Shown: positions 50,690 through 63,167 of the stretch, piece by piece
How positions within the stretch are numbered: position 1 is the first letter of the stretch
Layout of the letters: each line of letters starts with the position of its first letter
Origin: Paragonimus westermani
Lineage: Eukaryota > Platyhelminthes > Trematoda > Plagiorchiida > Troglotrematidae
Direction of reading: 5' to 3'
Assembly: GCA_008508345.1 (NCBI GenBank)
Contig: QNGE01001011.1
Coordinates: 1-64,000, forward strand
Length of the DNA: 64,000 bases
Notes under the pieces: generated by a model
Database searches by the model: none
The model's input: only the letters and a program-made list of their open reading frames with translations
What the model was told of the DNA's origin: nothing
Program-made: the position numbers and the translations under genes

Positions 50690-50946
50690 GCGAGAGTGGT
50701 TGAGCGTTCAGATTTGATGATTCGGTCGTGCCTAATGTGAGGTCAATGGCGCAGTGGTTAACACGGTTGCCTCATGATTGGAATGTCCGGAGTTCAAATC
50801 CCGGCCATGGCAAGGATATGCACTACTGACGAGCTCTAATGAGAGCGAAACTCGAGTCTAGTGCTTCTTTTCGAAGGAGGCTGTCTGGAAAGTCTATCTG
50901 AATGCGAACGCTGCAATCAAATGTGAGTGATTGTCAACTTGAAAAT
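50690..50946 (+). repeat. tRNA-derived SINE, right arm of palindrome
   Basis: The head at about 50741-50812 resembles a tRNA: A box TGGCGCAGTGGTTA at 50747-50760, a CTCATGA segment placed like an anticodon loop with CAT (Met-like), and B box GAGTTCAAATC at 50790-50800. The body contains GAGCTCTAATGAGAGC, CTTCTTTTCGAAGGAGGCTG and CAAATGTGAGTGA. About 57 bases of conserved leader precede the head in this and the other two copies with heads. SINEs are non-coding and copied by a partner element's reverse transcriptase. Confidence 0.9.
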
Positions 50947-53900
50947 ATCACTTCGTCTTGGCTTTCAACAGCCTGTCGGCTATATTGGTACAACTGTCAT
51001 CGCAGTCACACACACAGTACGATGTACGTTAACGTTGGCAGTTTACTTCGGGTTGATTCCAGGTGGTTGTGGACTACATGTGCGGTTGTTGACTACAATC
51101 TTAGCTGAGTTACGGATTTGTTTAATCGGTGGGCCCTGGAAATAATGAATTTGCTAATCTACTTGCCAGGGATCCGGTGGGTAATAATTGATCAGTTAAT
51201 TAAATCGTCAAGCAGGTAAGTAAGTAAGTAAGTAAGCAATAAGTCGGTAAGCAAGTAAGTGAATAAGTAAATATAATCAAATGAAAAGTGCAACCACGAG
51301 GACTTTTCCGGAGTTGTAACTGTTTTTGGTCCTGGCTACCTTGTCATCCAACTAAAGGTGAGCTGTCTTTGATTTGCTCCTGGCTATCAGGAGAAAGCAG
51401 CAAAATGGTGTTCAACTCTCCCTACTCATCTCCGTTTGTAATTTTTGAGTGACCTCAATAGAATTGTTTTATCACTCTTGTCTGCTTTCATTAAAAACTA
51501 TTTTGATGGAAAAAGTTCCTGATTTACGGAAAGTTTACATACGTAGGGCTATAAACTCCATGGGCATCTATTTTGTAATGTGCAAAACGTCTCAGGTTTC
51601 ACTTTGTTTCGAGACCAGTGAGCTACAGGGACCAAAGATAGAATGTTGGCTTAACCGGTAAATCAGCGTAAAACTCGTCGCACGAAAATGTATGGAGCTG
51701 TTTACCAGATAAAAGGGCAAACTGAATTACTCAACCGTCCTGGTCGTGGAATTGTCCTAGGAAGTTCTCGATGTCAGAAGATGATATTTTGCTGCGTCAG
51801 TATATTCCAGTTATAATCACTTCATTTAACCCTGCCTACAGTGAAAAAACTGCTTTCAGTCTCGTTAACTAGTAGGTTTTCTTATCTGGAAGAATATTCG
51901 CAATTCCATGTTCTCTACCAAACGCTGTCCGTCGTTGTTTGCGAATGAGTAAACATTTCCATTGGCAAATCAGAAGAAATATTTAAAAACAGTTCCACGG
52001 AGCATACAGTGATGTAGGTCATAGATGTGGTAGCCAATCCATTAGTGAGTGATATTCAGCGTCGACGAAACTCCCCGTAGTCCACCACCAGAAGCTTGAA
52101 GATGATAGATCACGAAAGCATTATCCTATCATTGATTGCTGTCGTAACGAACAACCCAGAACATTCAGGGTTGTTAGAACGTAGAGGTCTACCAGCTACT
52201 CATAGATATATGTAATTGTTAACTAATGAGCTAACAAACCAGTTCATTCTGACACTTCGGAACTTGCATCACCGACTCCTTAGAGAACTGGCAAAACGAC
52301 GGAGTGTTTTCCGAAACCAAATAATCAATACAGGAAGCCTTTCTGAGGAACCCCTAGTATGACCTGCTGTAGAAAACAGTCGTCAAAATTTCACAGATTG
52401 ACGTAATATTGGGCTTCATACCGATTAAGTCGCTGGTTGAATGAAGATGTCCACTTAATTACGCCTGTGAGCAGTGCCAGAGGTGTCAATCATTAACGAA
52501 TGGCCGCATCGTATTCAAAATGACGAAAACCTTGAATCCTTATGCTATTCCCGTATACATTTCTGTACGTTTAGTTGAATCTCAGACAATCCTCTGTCGC
52601 ATGTCACCTCTTCACATGACTGGACGTCATATTCCGAATACCCAGCCAATCTGAACGGATATTGCTGATGACAGATGCTCCTGAAATGAGCAACCGCAGA
52701 GTGGACAATTCACAGGCTGATCCAAAAAGACTAGCTCACAATTATTAGTTGTTCGGGTGACGAATGGCGCACAGACCGAATAACATCCATGCAATTGCGG
52801 TGAGTTGAATGGCCTAGTAACTGAATAACTTGGGAATACTTACCAAAGGTCACGTGATTGGAAATCAATCCTTGAGTAAGCCGTAATAGATCACAGTAAC
52901 AACTTGTTTCACGCGACCTACGTCAACGAATATTCACATAATGCACTGTAAACTTGCAGTGGATTGCCACTGAGACAATTGCTGCTCCATTTGATTAATG
53001 GAATTTATATAAAATTCCTGATTTAAGGAAAATTGTGAGCGTTTAAGTGTGTCTGAATCTGTGTTGAACAATTCAGAAAAAAAGAACTACATGAAGGTTG
53101 ATTCATTTTTGGGCGGTCAACGATAGAACCGATTGTAGACGGAAAATTTAAAGAACTGTGAACAAAATAGGAACGCAGTTGCTGCCTACCGAACGTACAC
53201 CAACCGGACTGCAACACAAAACAGCTAACTGATAGCTAGCAACCACATTAGGAACAGAGAGTATTTTTCATTCTGCTGCATGATAGTGACGATCAAGGTG
53301 TCTGAATATTCGGTTTAGTGTCCCGAACATGTATACCAAAATTCCGCCTGAATCCAACCACTGACGATTCAATTACGACAGACTGTTAGGTTGTTGACGA
53401 CAAGTCAGACATATTGAACAGATTTCACTTCTCAGTGCTCATTTGCGTCTAATCTTGTATGTAGAACGCTTACTCCAATATACCGGGTACTGTAAACCTC
53501 ATAGTTTTCCGACCATTCCAGCTATTTTAAATACGATTCTTTTCGGGCTCTTAGTTCCAAACTACTTGGTGATTACAGACAGTTCAAAGTAAACAGGCGT
53601 TTGAACTTTCTCGTGTCTGGATGTGTTAGCATAGTGTATTTTGAGATATCTAGGTACAGGAAAAACTGAACTGAGATTACCCTAAAAATCCTCTAATTTG
53701 GGGTGTTTGCAGTTGACAGGATAAATGGATAGACATTCCTGAAAATAGTTTTTAAAAGATTGTTGAACTTTTCAACAATGTTAGAGTGCAATCGCGCGCT
53801 CATTGTGTATCATTTTGTTTATTGGTCAACTTCAGCTTAATGAGGTGTCAACGCACTTCCGTATACACAAATGAAGACGAAAAGAACGCTGTTTTTGTGT

Positions 53901-56900
53901 AAGGAGGTTTAAACGGGGAACTGTTCTTGGATGGAAATCGAACAGAGTCAATACTAAAAATTGAAAGTTTTCAAATGTTTGCAAACATTTCGTTACGGAC
54001 TTCAAGTAGGACAGTGAAACGAGTGCATTTTGAAAAACGGTGTCTTTTCGTGCAAACGGCCTTCTGACTCTGTTGGGTTGGTTCTTGGTCAGTGACCATC
54101 AGAACGAAGTAATGCGTTGGGATATTTTTTAATGTAGTCAATAATCTACCAAAACTTTTGTGAGAAAATTATTAGTCCGAGATGAGAGTACCCACTAACG
54201 ACTTACTTTAAAATACAGTATTCAAAGAAGCACTTACGTTTAGCAAAACAAATGAACAAACAAGCAGTAAGTTGACCTGCAATGTTGCCGGGGTTGGTGT
54301 AAGGGACTCGTGAGGTTAACTAACAGACTTGTACGTTTTGCGTCATCATTAGCGTCACCAAATCCTCTGAGATAATCTAACTCTTCAGAAAATGTCTTTT
54401 CCGCTCATCTTTTCGCCTTCCTTATCATCATCAACATTGCCACCACACGCCTAACTGAGAAACATTCATCAAAAAAACAGTTAACGGATAGAAGTCAGGA
54501 GGAGGTAAACGTCCGAATTTTGTTCAGCAACTTTCAGAGTCAAAAGTTACAAGACTGACAACAAAAGCTTCAAGTATATTAAAAGAAAACCAGCTTGTGA
54601 GTGTATTGGAAAAGGTCTTCATTACCTTAGTTCTTTCGACCACAGATTGCACCGGAAGTGCCGTTGGGACGACCACTTCACAGCTTGAATTCAGTCAAAT
54701 GTCCTATCTAATCTCATGTCTTATTGGTTCCAGTGAGCGGATTATATTCCAGGATAACGAACTTCAAACCTTTTTGTCTTTGCGCCGAAAATATGTCTCC
54801 GACTAATGAAACACCTTCAGGAGCACTGATCACGCTATTTTACCATTCTAAACGACGAAGCATACAACATGGAGCGATACGCAAACGGTTAGAAAGCTAT
54901 GTTGTGGCGTCCGATTGAAAAAGACGGTCGAATAAGCAGGAAAACAGCAAGGCCGTTTTAACGGCGTATTTCCACTCCTAATTAGTGAATTAGACAAACT
55001 GAAGAGTTGTAAAATTGAGAAGGAATTTCACCGGATTCTCTAGCGCCACCGAAAACAAACCGTTTCTAGACTAATGTGTGTAATTCTAGAAGCCACTGTT
55101 CATCTGAAAAAACTAATGCCTGATTCCTCAAATTGTTTCGTGCAACACAATTCTTCAAAATCTCACAAAATATCTTGCGATAAAGTTTGTTGGCAGTGTA
55201 TCTGTTACTAAACCAAGTAGAGCAATTCACATCAATGCACTTTTTCCTGAAGTCTAACACAAAAGCTTCTTTGACTAAGGTTTTCTATAATCTGCACATA
55301 ACAATATATTTGCAGTCTTTAAAACATTGCTAAAGTCTCTCTATGAACTGTATTCTTCTCACGTTGTGCCTGCTGATATTCCTTCTGAAGTCTTCATGTA
55401 TAGACTCGGTTTTTGTAAGTTTTCAACTAACTTTGACGACACCTTCATATCTGACTAGATTTTTCCACACATTTCTAAACAGCTAACGATCTGCAGTAAA
55501 TTTTCCAGTAGAAGAGAATTATGTCTGTCGTAGCACCCTGACCATGTAATGCCTACAGCTGAGAAGAAAGCAATGCTCATAAAACTTCCGCTTACAGATA
55601 ACCTAGTACAAGGTTAGTTTAAATATCGCATATAAAAGTGGCTTAAACTTACATGCGATGTCGTTCCACTGCAATGTAGATATTACGCCTGAACTTAAAG
55701 GAAAACCTAACAGTCCACGAGCAATAGGTGCCCGTGTACTTGTTTTTACACTGTCGCTGTACACCAGAATATATTGGTTGTACGAACAAAAGCTTATAAA
55801 AAATGGTCCGTAGATATCACTCCGTCCGGAGTAGAGTCGGTATTGCAAATAAACGACTTGCGCCATTGTCGCTCACCATTGTCACCAAAGCATTCCCGGG
55901 TGTCTACAAAGTTGACAGTACCCATCCAACTAGAGCAGTCACTGATTTGACCACAATCAGATTATGCAACCATCACCTCTGCTCTCATTGAGTTGTGTGC
56001 TAGCAGCTTTGGAGGCTACAAATCCGTCACACTCAATCTATTCTCACATTTGACCCTAACCGTTTGAGGTACCACTCAATTAACACTCACTAGTTGTATG
56101 GAGCATAGTGTGAGTTTTCATACCGCATGCTGATGACCACCCTGTAAATTGATCATCCTGGGTCTCAAACAGGATTTCTATCCTGAGTTTGGACATAGAA
56201 ATATCTGTCAAGCAACAGATTTTTCTTCAACGAGTGTGGTATAAATATTCGGCAGTGGGTTAGCCAGACTGTCTATACGCAATAGTATACTTAGTGAGAA
56301 AAGCACTTCCTTGTCATACTTTCTCATTCATGAATGTCATAACAGAAACCAGAAGCCTGGTTGTGTCTTCGAAGACGATCAAAAATACGTCGTCAGTACG
56401 TCTGAACAACCCATTGCCCTTCGAGAATAAGGTGGCCATGCAGTATAGAACAAAATTCTTGAACCGTATGCATATGAAGTTTCCAGCGAGTTGCTGGACA
56501 CCTCCAGCTGAGCTTCAATGGACAGATTAACCAAGTTGAAAATTTAGTTGGGAAAAGTTTAGAACAACAGCTGATGAGAATTTATACCAAAATGAGTTGT
56601 AATTAACTAAAAACTAGTCATATAAATGGTGTAACCAAAAGGATGTAAAATGAAATCAGGGATATCTGCCAGATTAAACAGTTTCAAGCTTGTTTCCTGG
56701 GAATAACATCACAATTACCATGTCCACTCCTGATGTGATTGCACACCTAAAAACACACATACGCACTGATCTGTCTTGTCTGAAATTTGGCTAGTGAGGT
56801 GGTGCGCAACACGGTACTGCAGAACAACTAACACAGCAAATACACTCGAGTTTGGGAAGTGTTTTAAAACTGTTGGCTGGATAGCCTACTTGAGCGCAAG

Positions 56901-57552
56901 TAAGTAAATTTTAGCTTACACCAACAACGTCCTTTGCTTCTGAGAAGGTGTGATTGTTCTCGACCAGGTTGATGAATATCCACGTTTAAATCCGCAGTTT
57001 TTACCTGCTATGACTTCACGAAAGTTTTTTTTAAACGATTACTTTTAAGCTAGAAACCTACAAAGGGTTGAGTCTTTGTTCGCTTGTGAACAGCCAGATA
57101 CACGAGGAATGGTAGTTGGGCCAGGGTTTAAAAGCCGAGAATTATGAGTTCGTCCTGTTAAATGATCAGTGTAACTGTTTGGTCGACTTGGGAAATTAAG
57201 GTCAGCTGAATAGTTACGAGCCACTTCACGATCACTTTAATATGCGGTTTATCTCAAACCTAATAACGACGAGCATCTGTTCCAGAATTATACAGAAGAT
57301 AATCACTTGGATGCTCTTACGAGTTGGTTGGTGTGCTTTCTGTACCCCCAGTGGATGCGCGCAAATGATTTCACGCACATCAGCCACTGACCAATAAGCA
57401 ATTATAATCCGTTCGTCTGCTCACCTGTTACCAAATATGAAAAGCAATTTCTTGTGGACACTAATGGTATGTATAATTTTTACCTGGCTGTAGCTAATTC
57501 GAAACTGATACACATACACTACTTATGTTAAAAGAGAACAGGTCAAACTTAC
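50947..57552. other. Intronic DNA (first placed intron), mostly featureless
   Basis: An imperfect GTAA/AAGT tetranucleotide tract lies at about 51216-51272. No gene is recognised. Confidence 0.5.
51216..51272. repeat. Imperfect (GTAA)n tract
   Basis: Five clean GTAA units are followed by decayed ones (GTAAGCAAGTAAGTGAATAA). Confidence 0.85.
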
Positions 57553-57610
57553 GGTAGAGTGGGGCAGCAGTGGTGACCAGTTCACAATCTTGATCATGCG
57601 TTTTCGGGCC
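57553..57610 (-). CDS. ANKDD1: Possible 5' exon of the ANKDD1-type gene
   Basis: A 58-bp open segment lies between acceptor TTTTACATTACAG and donor CTACC|GTAAGT. It reads GPKTHDQDCELVTTAAPLY plus one base, which supplies exactly the single base the next exon (49745) needs to complete its first codon. The phase match and good splice sites support it. Short length and lack of any motif leave chance possible. No start codon is in it, so at least one more exon lies upstream. Confidence 0.45.
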
Positions 57611-57814
57611 CTGTAATGTAAAAGTTCACCAGCATTATAACTCATCAGCCGTAATGCTAGATTCGTAATGAATTACATCAAAGTTAATAACGGCTGATAT
57701 AGCCGGATACAGTGGAAGTATCGACGTTTCAACTTCAAGCATGTTCAAATTAAACCTCCAACATCATCCTCCCATTTGTTTACCAACGTGTACTCTGTAT
57801 CTTCAGTGTTTAAC

Positions 57815-57895
57815 AGTTATTTTGATGGAGTGTTGAACAAGACTTGTTTTCCGTTAGATCATCATGCTAATTGCAACACAATAAATATGCTAATG
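57815..57895 (-). mobile_element. PLE terminal fragment (inverted)
   Basis: The minus strand reads TATTGTGTTGCAATTAGCAT, then GATGATC, GGAAAACAAGTCTTGTTCAA. This is a diverged copy of the PLE terminal block seen at 11660-11707. It abuts the head of the plus-strand copy that starts near 57900. Confidence 0.65.
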
Positions 57896-57899
57896 TCGA

Positions 57900-58330
57900 G
57901 CATCATATATTGGTCGTACTACAAGTCGATTGTATGACACAGTAATTGAACATCATCCTGTGTGGTTGAACAGTGATGGGATTAAAACGGTTTCAAGCGG
58001 GACTGTTGCTAATTGGACCAAATCTAATCATTCTATGAGTAAGAAAGACGTTTACTAAATTGTATACCTAATTCCAAGGAGTAGAGCAAAAACGGCAAGA
58101 TTCCGAATGTTGACCGTTGCCGAAGCCATCAGCATCCGATTGCGCAACCCTGACCTTTGCGCTTGGAAGAAGTTCGTGTGCATATTTAGCCTCTCCTGGC
58201 CCAAAGTCAATCAAGCCCATGCTTTGGAACAATGACTGCGTAACTCATGACTCACCTTAGTGGCTGTTTTCAAAGTTATTGTGTTGTAATTAGCCTAATG
58301 ATCAAGCACAGAAAACAAGCCATGTTCACT
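57900..58330 (+). mobile_element. PLE 3' remnant (GIY-YIG end)
   Basis: The plus strand across frames reads YIG-RTT-like sequence around 57910, then EHHPVWLNSDGIKTVSSGTV, then TARFRMLTVAEAISIRLRNP with CAWKKFV. This is the end of the Penelope endonuclease, with the catalytic-Glu helix AEAISIRLRNP recognisable. A 3' tail ends in the shared terminal block (58280-58330). Several stops and frame breaks show it is dead. It lies just upstream of the first placed exon of the ankyrin gene. Confidence 0.8.
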
Positions 58331-59867
58331 ACTCTGTCGTTTAAGTGACTTCAATGGGTGTTTTCGAACGAATTAGCTCGACCTTGGCTCAGATGCTTTT
58401 GTTTCCTTGTGTCAGTTTGGTAGTTCTGTAAACAGCCAGTTGCTTTTTGCATCGCAGTCTGACTGATTGGTGCAATCGTCACTTTTTTTGGAGTATTATT
58501 CATTATAGTTGTTTTGAGCCTCTCGGCTGTTTGGGACGTCTTTAGGATATGAATGTCATATTGGGTGATTATAATTCAGCTTTCTAATTTTGTCCAACAG
58601 TTTGTAGCTCGTGTACCAGAAACGACTTGGCCATAAGAAATGATAAGACTGTCTACTTATCCATTTTGCCAAATTCTTCTACAATTCCTTCGTCTTGTAG
58701 TTGAATCTTATTTTGCCTTTCAATATTGTTGTTGTATCGATACACGTAACTGAACTTCTTCGCGGAACATCGTACAGTTTTCAACGCTGGACAACTTTCC
58801 GTCCAGCCCAATGAAGCAAGCAGTTTGTTTTAATGATTCTGTTGCCAACTACTTCGTGTGCGGATTTGAGCTGTCGACGAGCTCATCTGTGTGGAGGCTT
58901 GACACTGTCATATGGTAACCCACTGACGTAATTAAAAATTGTGCATTTCAAAAGTCAAGTTGAGTACAAAGTTCCCGATGATCGGCACAAGTTCATTTGA
59001 CTGGACGTTTACTCCAAAGTTCTTACCAGAGTATTGACTGTTGAATACGTCATTTCGGAACCCACCACTAGCTGTCACACAGAGCGCGCGCTGATAAAAA
59101 AACTTTATGGGGAACCTTAAAAATGTTATTCAGTTTATGATAGGTGGGCTGCTTCCAAACTACCACGGAAGGTACATCTGTATCAACGTCTGTCGCGCCT
59201 GTCTGCATGAATGTCGACTTCTTAACAGAAATATGTCAGATGAATTAAGTAGCCGATCCCAACTCAAAGATATCACTAAAACGAACCGTGAGGGCCTCAA
59301 AGTCTTATCTGCAACATACGTAGACGAAGGATTTTATCGGTATTGTCGTTATGGTACGAGAATAATCATTTTACGAACTAACCGACTTAATCTCCCGTTG
59401 CTCGGGAACTGTTTTAAACAGGTTCGGTTAGGCAGTCAACCTAAAGGGCAAAAATGACAATACGTTGGTCTGGAATCGTTTGGCAGTTAACGAATTGAGT
59501 CACCCAGTACTTTCGTCAGCCACGGTCGTGCAGACGAGACGTTTTTTCTCGGAGGCACGCTGTCAAGGCATGTGATTCTCTCCTAGCCACAAGTATGTTC
59601 ATAAGGCGGAACACTGCGATGGACTATATGCTGTTTCTTTCGCCTCAATAATACCATCATGCCTTAGATCGCAAGGTTAATTCACTTTGTATTGTGGATA
59701 GTTGCAGTGGCCGTAACCATAACTTACAGCAGTTAACATGCACAGAGTTCATGGCTGACAAGGGTAGGGAGCACTGAAGGCCTGTACTGTGTCTGCCACA
59801 TCAAAGGTATGGCATTCTGAGTAAAGTACCGGTGAATTTTGACTCAATGTGTGGTGCATTTTTGAAG
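58331..59867. other. Intergenic or 5'-flanking DNA
   Basis: The 5' exon(s) of the minus-strand gene may lie here or further right; none was identified. A 116-codon plus-strand frame at 59107-59457 (start MGNLKNVIQFMIGG) reads fairly smoothly but shows no domain. Confidence 0.4.
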
Positions 59868-60034
59868 TATGCATTCTGAACACTGGCTTAGACGCCACTG
59901 TGATAAAAGGAAACTTACTCGGGCGTATTGGTTTCTCGGGTGCTCTGTCCACCATGCCCATCACAACTGTGAACAGGTTACTCACATTCTCTTGGATGAA
60001 CATCAACCTGAAAACAGTTTCCGTGGATGGGCAG
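59868..60034 (+). CDS. Candidate exon of an unidentified plus-strand gene
   Basis: A 167-bp open segment ends at GGGCAG|GTAAGA, a near-consensus donor, and begins after TTTTTGAAG. It reads CILNTGLDATVIKGNLLGRI, then GFSGALSTMPITTVNRLLTF and SWMNINLKTVSVDGQ. The even mix of hydrophobic and polar residues in a beta-like pattern looks like real protein. I do not recognise the family; large lipid-transfer or scaffold proteins have such segments, but that is only an impression. Confidence 0.4.
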
Positions 60035-62742
60035 GTAAGAACAGACATAAATGATGCTCATTTAATAGCCGACGTGTCTTGTCAGCCGACCTAGTCAGAT
60101 AACAAAGAATTCGAAAGGTGGCCTTATCTGTAAAATGCAGAACGAACGAGTCTCGTCGACTGTTATGAAATGAAGGCCCTTTAGGCAACAGGTCCAGAGT
60201 ATGAAAATATCACCCATCCTGTGTTGGCAGATTACTTCTTGGTGAAGTTCTTAGCGGACTTCTCTGAAACAAGGCTTCAATAAAATACCTTTTTTGAAGG
60301 TACCAATCTGTCAGATAGAATCAAAAGGTTGTAAACTGAAAAGTACGACAGATTGTCCACGTCGGAAGACGAACTCTTGGGCTCATCGATTACATGTAGG
60401 TTAACAAAGCTGATTGGCTGATACTTTACAGTTCCTTTTCCACAGCAGAATGAGACAAAGTAATTTTAGTGACAACTATTCAGTGGCATCATTCATTTAC
60501 TCACTATCAGTCTTGTGTAGAAGGTTTGTAAGTTTGCAATATAATTTTGTTGATAGCAATCAGACTGTTAAAAGTTATGTGAAAGAGCTTCCTAAACATC
60601 AGCTGGAGCTAGGTTACTCCAGTTGGTGATTGTTTCTACATCAGCTCGTAGATTTGAGTAGCACCACTCCATTTCCCGTTTAAGTGATCGAATTGTAGTT
60701 CTTACTACCTTTATGCGCACGGAATGTAAGGTTCGTCCTCCAGATTTCCACTTTTCGAGAAGTGGAGGGTTGCAGCGGACAGTCTGCTGAGTTCACTCTT
60801 GGTGGGTATCTTGGAGATTACAGTAGAATATACTTTACCCGAAAGCCTATGAAAACCCGTATTTTACAAAAACTGAACGGATGAAATCCTAACTATTTCT
60901 GATAATTTAGTTGACACAAACATGGTACTGCTGATATCGAATCAGGCTTACCTAAACCGTTAGCTAACTAGATAGGACGCAGAAATTAATTGTCTAACGT
61001 TCAAGAGATTCTAGTTATCCGATGGTCAGATCACAAGATAGGATGATCTTCCAACAGATAGCCTGCTTGAACAGCAGACTATATGAGATGGTAAACCTTC
61101 TATCTAACTCTGTTTCGCACAGTGCAGAGACTGTGTATCAAAGACCGCTTTAATCAAGCATACTGACGGATATCATGAAAGACAATGGTACCCCTGCAGC
61201 TTGTGAGGAAGAACAACGACGTCATTAACCCAAGAGTGCGAAGTAACATTGGTATCAGAAAGGGTGGTACACTTAGAACGCCCGTTCCAATGTGACAGTT
61301 GGTCAACAATGACAACATGCCTCTAACAACTGTAGTATACGCAACAGAATACTGCAAATCTTTGCATGCCACGGAAAACCAGATTCTTACCAGCCCCTTC
61401 GGAGGCAAACAGACAACCTACACCCGTCACATCTAACGGTTTGTACAAATATTCGTGTAGCTACAGCACGGACAGTATGGAGAAAACAAACGGACAGCTA
61501 GCCGTTCGTATACAGAATCGTGTTCCTGTGCGGCCAGCGGACGACACCGAGTATCGCAAACAGGGAAGCATACAATCCAGACAAGACACAGAGTAAAAGT
61601 TTATGACACATTCCCTGTGGTTTCTCGGAGCACCGGAAAACGTATTCCCCGTTCTGCTGAGGATTTCCTCATCAGTCGTCACAATTCCATTTGTTTTCCA
61701 ACAAAATTTGTGTTAAAGTTGTGACTACCATTATAGCTATCATCTGCGTGCTTGTCAGTTTCAGCCGCTAAACAATGAAGTCCGCTCTAGGGAACCCTGT
61801 CTTGATTTGTAAAGTTTGTTACATAACACTGTCTGATGGATGTACAAAGTTCTGCACTCCTTGGAAAATTTGATTAAAGCATGTCAAACTTGTTTTTATC
61901 TCATTGTCAGACGTATTGTCATAAACCAAGTGAAGGGTCTCTTTGCGGGTATTCTAATGGATAAAGATTCAACCCAGAGTTCCACACAGTAACAAAGTTA
62001 CGCATCTAATCAATTTTTCAATATAGCGCGCAACGGTTTTTGTATCATCTCAAAACTACTTTGGTAACCTGTTGGTTAAATTTGCTTGTCGCTTCACAAG
62101 TGAATCATAAAAGTTATGCAGGCGTGAATTTCGTGTTCTTCAATTTGTTTTCATATTTGCACGTGACTTGTATCACATCCAAACCTCTTTCATGATTTGA
62201 TTACAGTTCAGTATACCTCCCACGCTCTATTCTATTTTGCGTAAATCATTCATGCCGTATATGTTGACTGCGTGGAAAGTATTTTGAAGTTATATATCAT
62301 TTTTACACAGAAATGTACTGTTTGGCTATTTTGTACCATAGTGTTTATGACTGTCCTGAATGCGTTTATTATCATTAAAAAGAGATCTATCTTACTTGAG
62401 ATCTTGCTGATTAGTACATCCATACCATCTTACACGACACACTGTTATAACCTTGTAATGGAACCAGTCATGTATGACTGAACCTTTGTACCCGAACGCC
62501 ATTCGTTGTATACAGATTTCCAAGTTAGCCGTTACTTACAACGTACTTATGGTTTAAAATGGGGGTAGTTTAAACATCGACAACACTTCTGAGGCTATGT
62601 GAAAACTGATCTACTTATGGTTTCCAGGTAATTCCATCCTAGCCCACGCTCAATTGATTACCGTGTTATGAGGTCCCTCTTCCCTCGACAACCGAATAAC
62701 TTCATCGTAATGTAACAATAACCAAACGGCAACAGATTGCAG
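60035..62742. other. Possible intron(s) of plus-strand gene
   Basis: Weak exon candidates occur: 60438-60521 has a good acceptor (CCTTTTCCACAG) but its frame does not follow from the 60034 donor, and a 76-codon frame lies at 61366-61596. Neither could be confirmed. Confidence 0.35.
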
Positions 62743-62884
62743 CCTATGGATGTATCTTGGCGCAGGAGTACTTCTGTCCTCTTGTGGCTTCAACCGGGAT
62801 GTCTCCGAACAGAAACGTCATTGGCTCTTTGACAACTATTAAAGACGTAGTGGACCATGTCAACGCGAATTCCAGTTCAAATAA
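62743..62884 (+). CDS. Candidate exon, unidentified plus-strand gene
   Basis: A 142-bp segment runs from acceptor CAGATTGCAG to donor AATAA|GTAGGC. It reads YGCILAQEYFCPLVASTGMS, then PNRNVIGSLTTIKDVVDHVN and ANSSSN. It leaves two bases (AA) for the next exon. A 38-bp open segment ending AAAAT|GTGAGT near 63058 continues the phase. No family is recognised. Confidence 0.3.
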
Positions 62885-63167
62885 GTAGGCGTGCCAGACC
62901 TGCTGTCATCTTTATGCAGAGTTTAGAACCAGGTTTTATTGGTTAACTTCAGAGGATACTGCGATTGTCCAAGTGCCAATGGCCTTTACATCAATAGGTA
63001 TATGTTTAACTGTCTCTATTCAGCCACCATGCACTGGATCGATCACTAAAAGCATCAAAATGTGAGTGTGCTCGTTGCAGTGGAAATGTGTTGGAGTAGA
63101 TCAGGAACAGCAGTCTGGCAAACCCAACATCTGGACAGTAATAAGCACAAACTCATCATTTAAAGAG

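Larger units (their letters stand above)
8460..57610 (-). other. ANKDD1: Gene locus: ANKDD1-type ankyrin repeat protein (partial, 12 exons placed)
   Basis: This minus-strand gene spans at least 49 kb. Coding exons were placed by frame, GT donor and AG acceptor at 57553-57610 (tentative), 49540-49745, 40665-40763, 38134-38238, 30522-30620, 28694-28795, 27328-27432, 25237-25335, 20042-20140, 17753-17851, 14936-15031 and 8460-9287. Phases agree across every junction. The ten core ankyrin exons match, repeat by repeat, the order I recall for human ANKDD1A, including its 35-residue fourth repeat and the closing VDMIIKADR. ANKDD1 proteins are poorly understood ankyrin plus death-domain adaptors, presumably intracellular and acting through protein contacts. 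The start exon, the death-domain exons and the 3' end were not found. The introns hold PLE and SINE insertions, a duplicated block and a sequence gap. The ankyrin orthology is strong; the inclusion of the first and last listed exons is less certain. Confidence 0.85.

Noticed and set aside
50504..50740. Open frame across the N run
   Set aside because: It is an artefact of unknown bases being read as open, and its visible end is the SINE leader.
50741..50812. A genuine tRNA-Met gene
   Set aside because: The head has A and B boxes and a CAT-bearing loop, but the acceptor stem pairs imperfectly and the sequence continues into a repeated body, so it is a SINE head.
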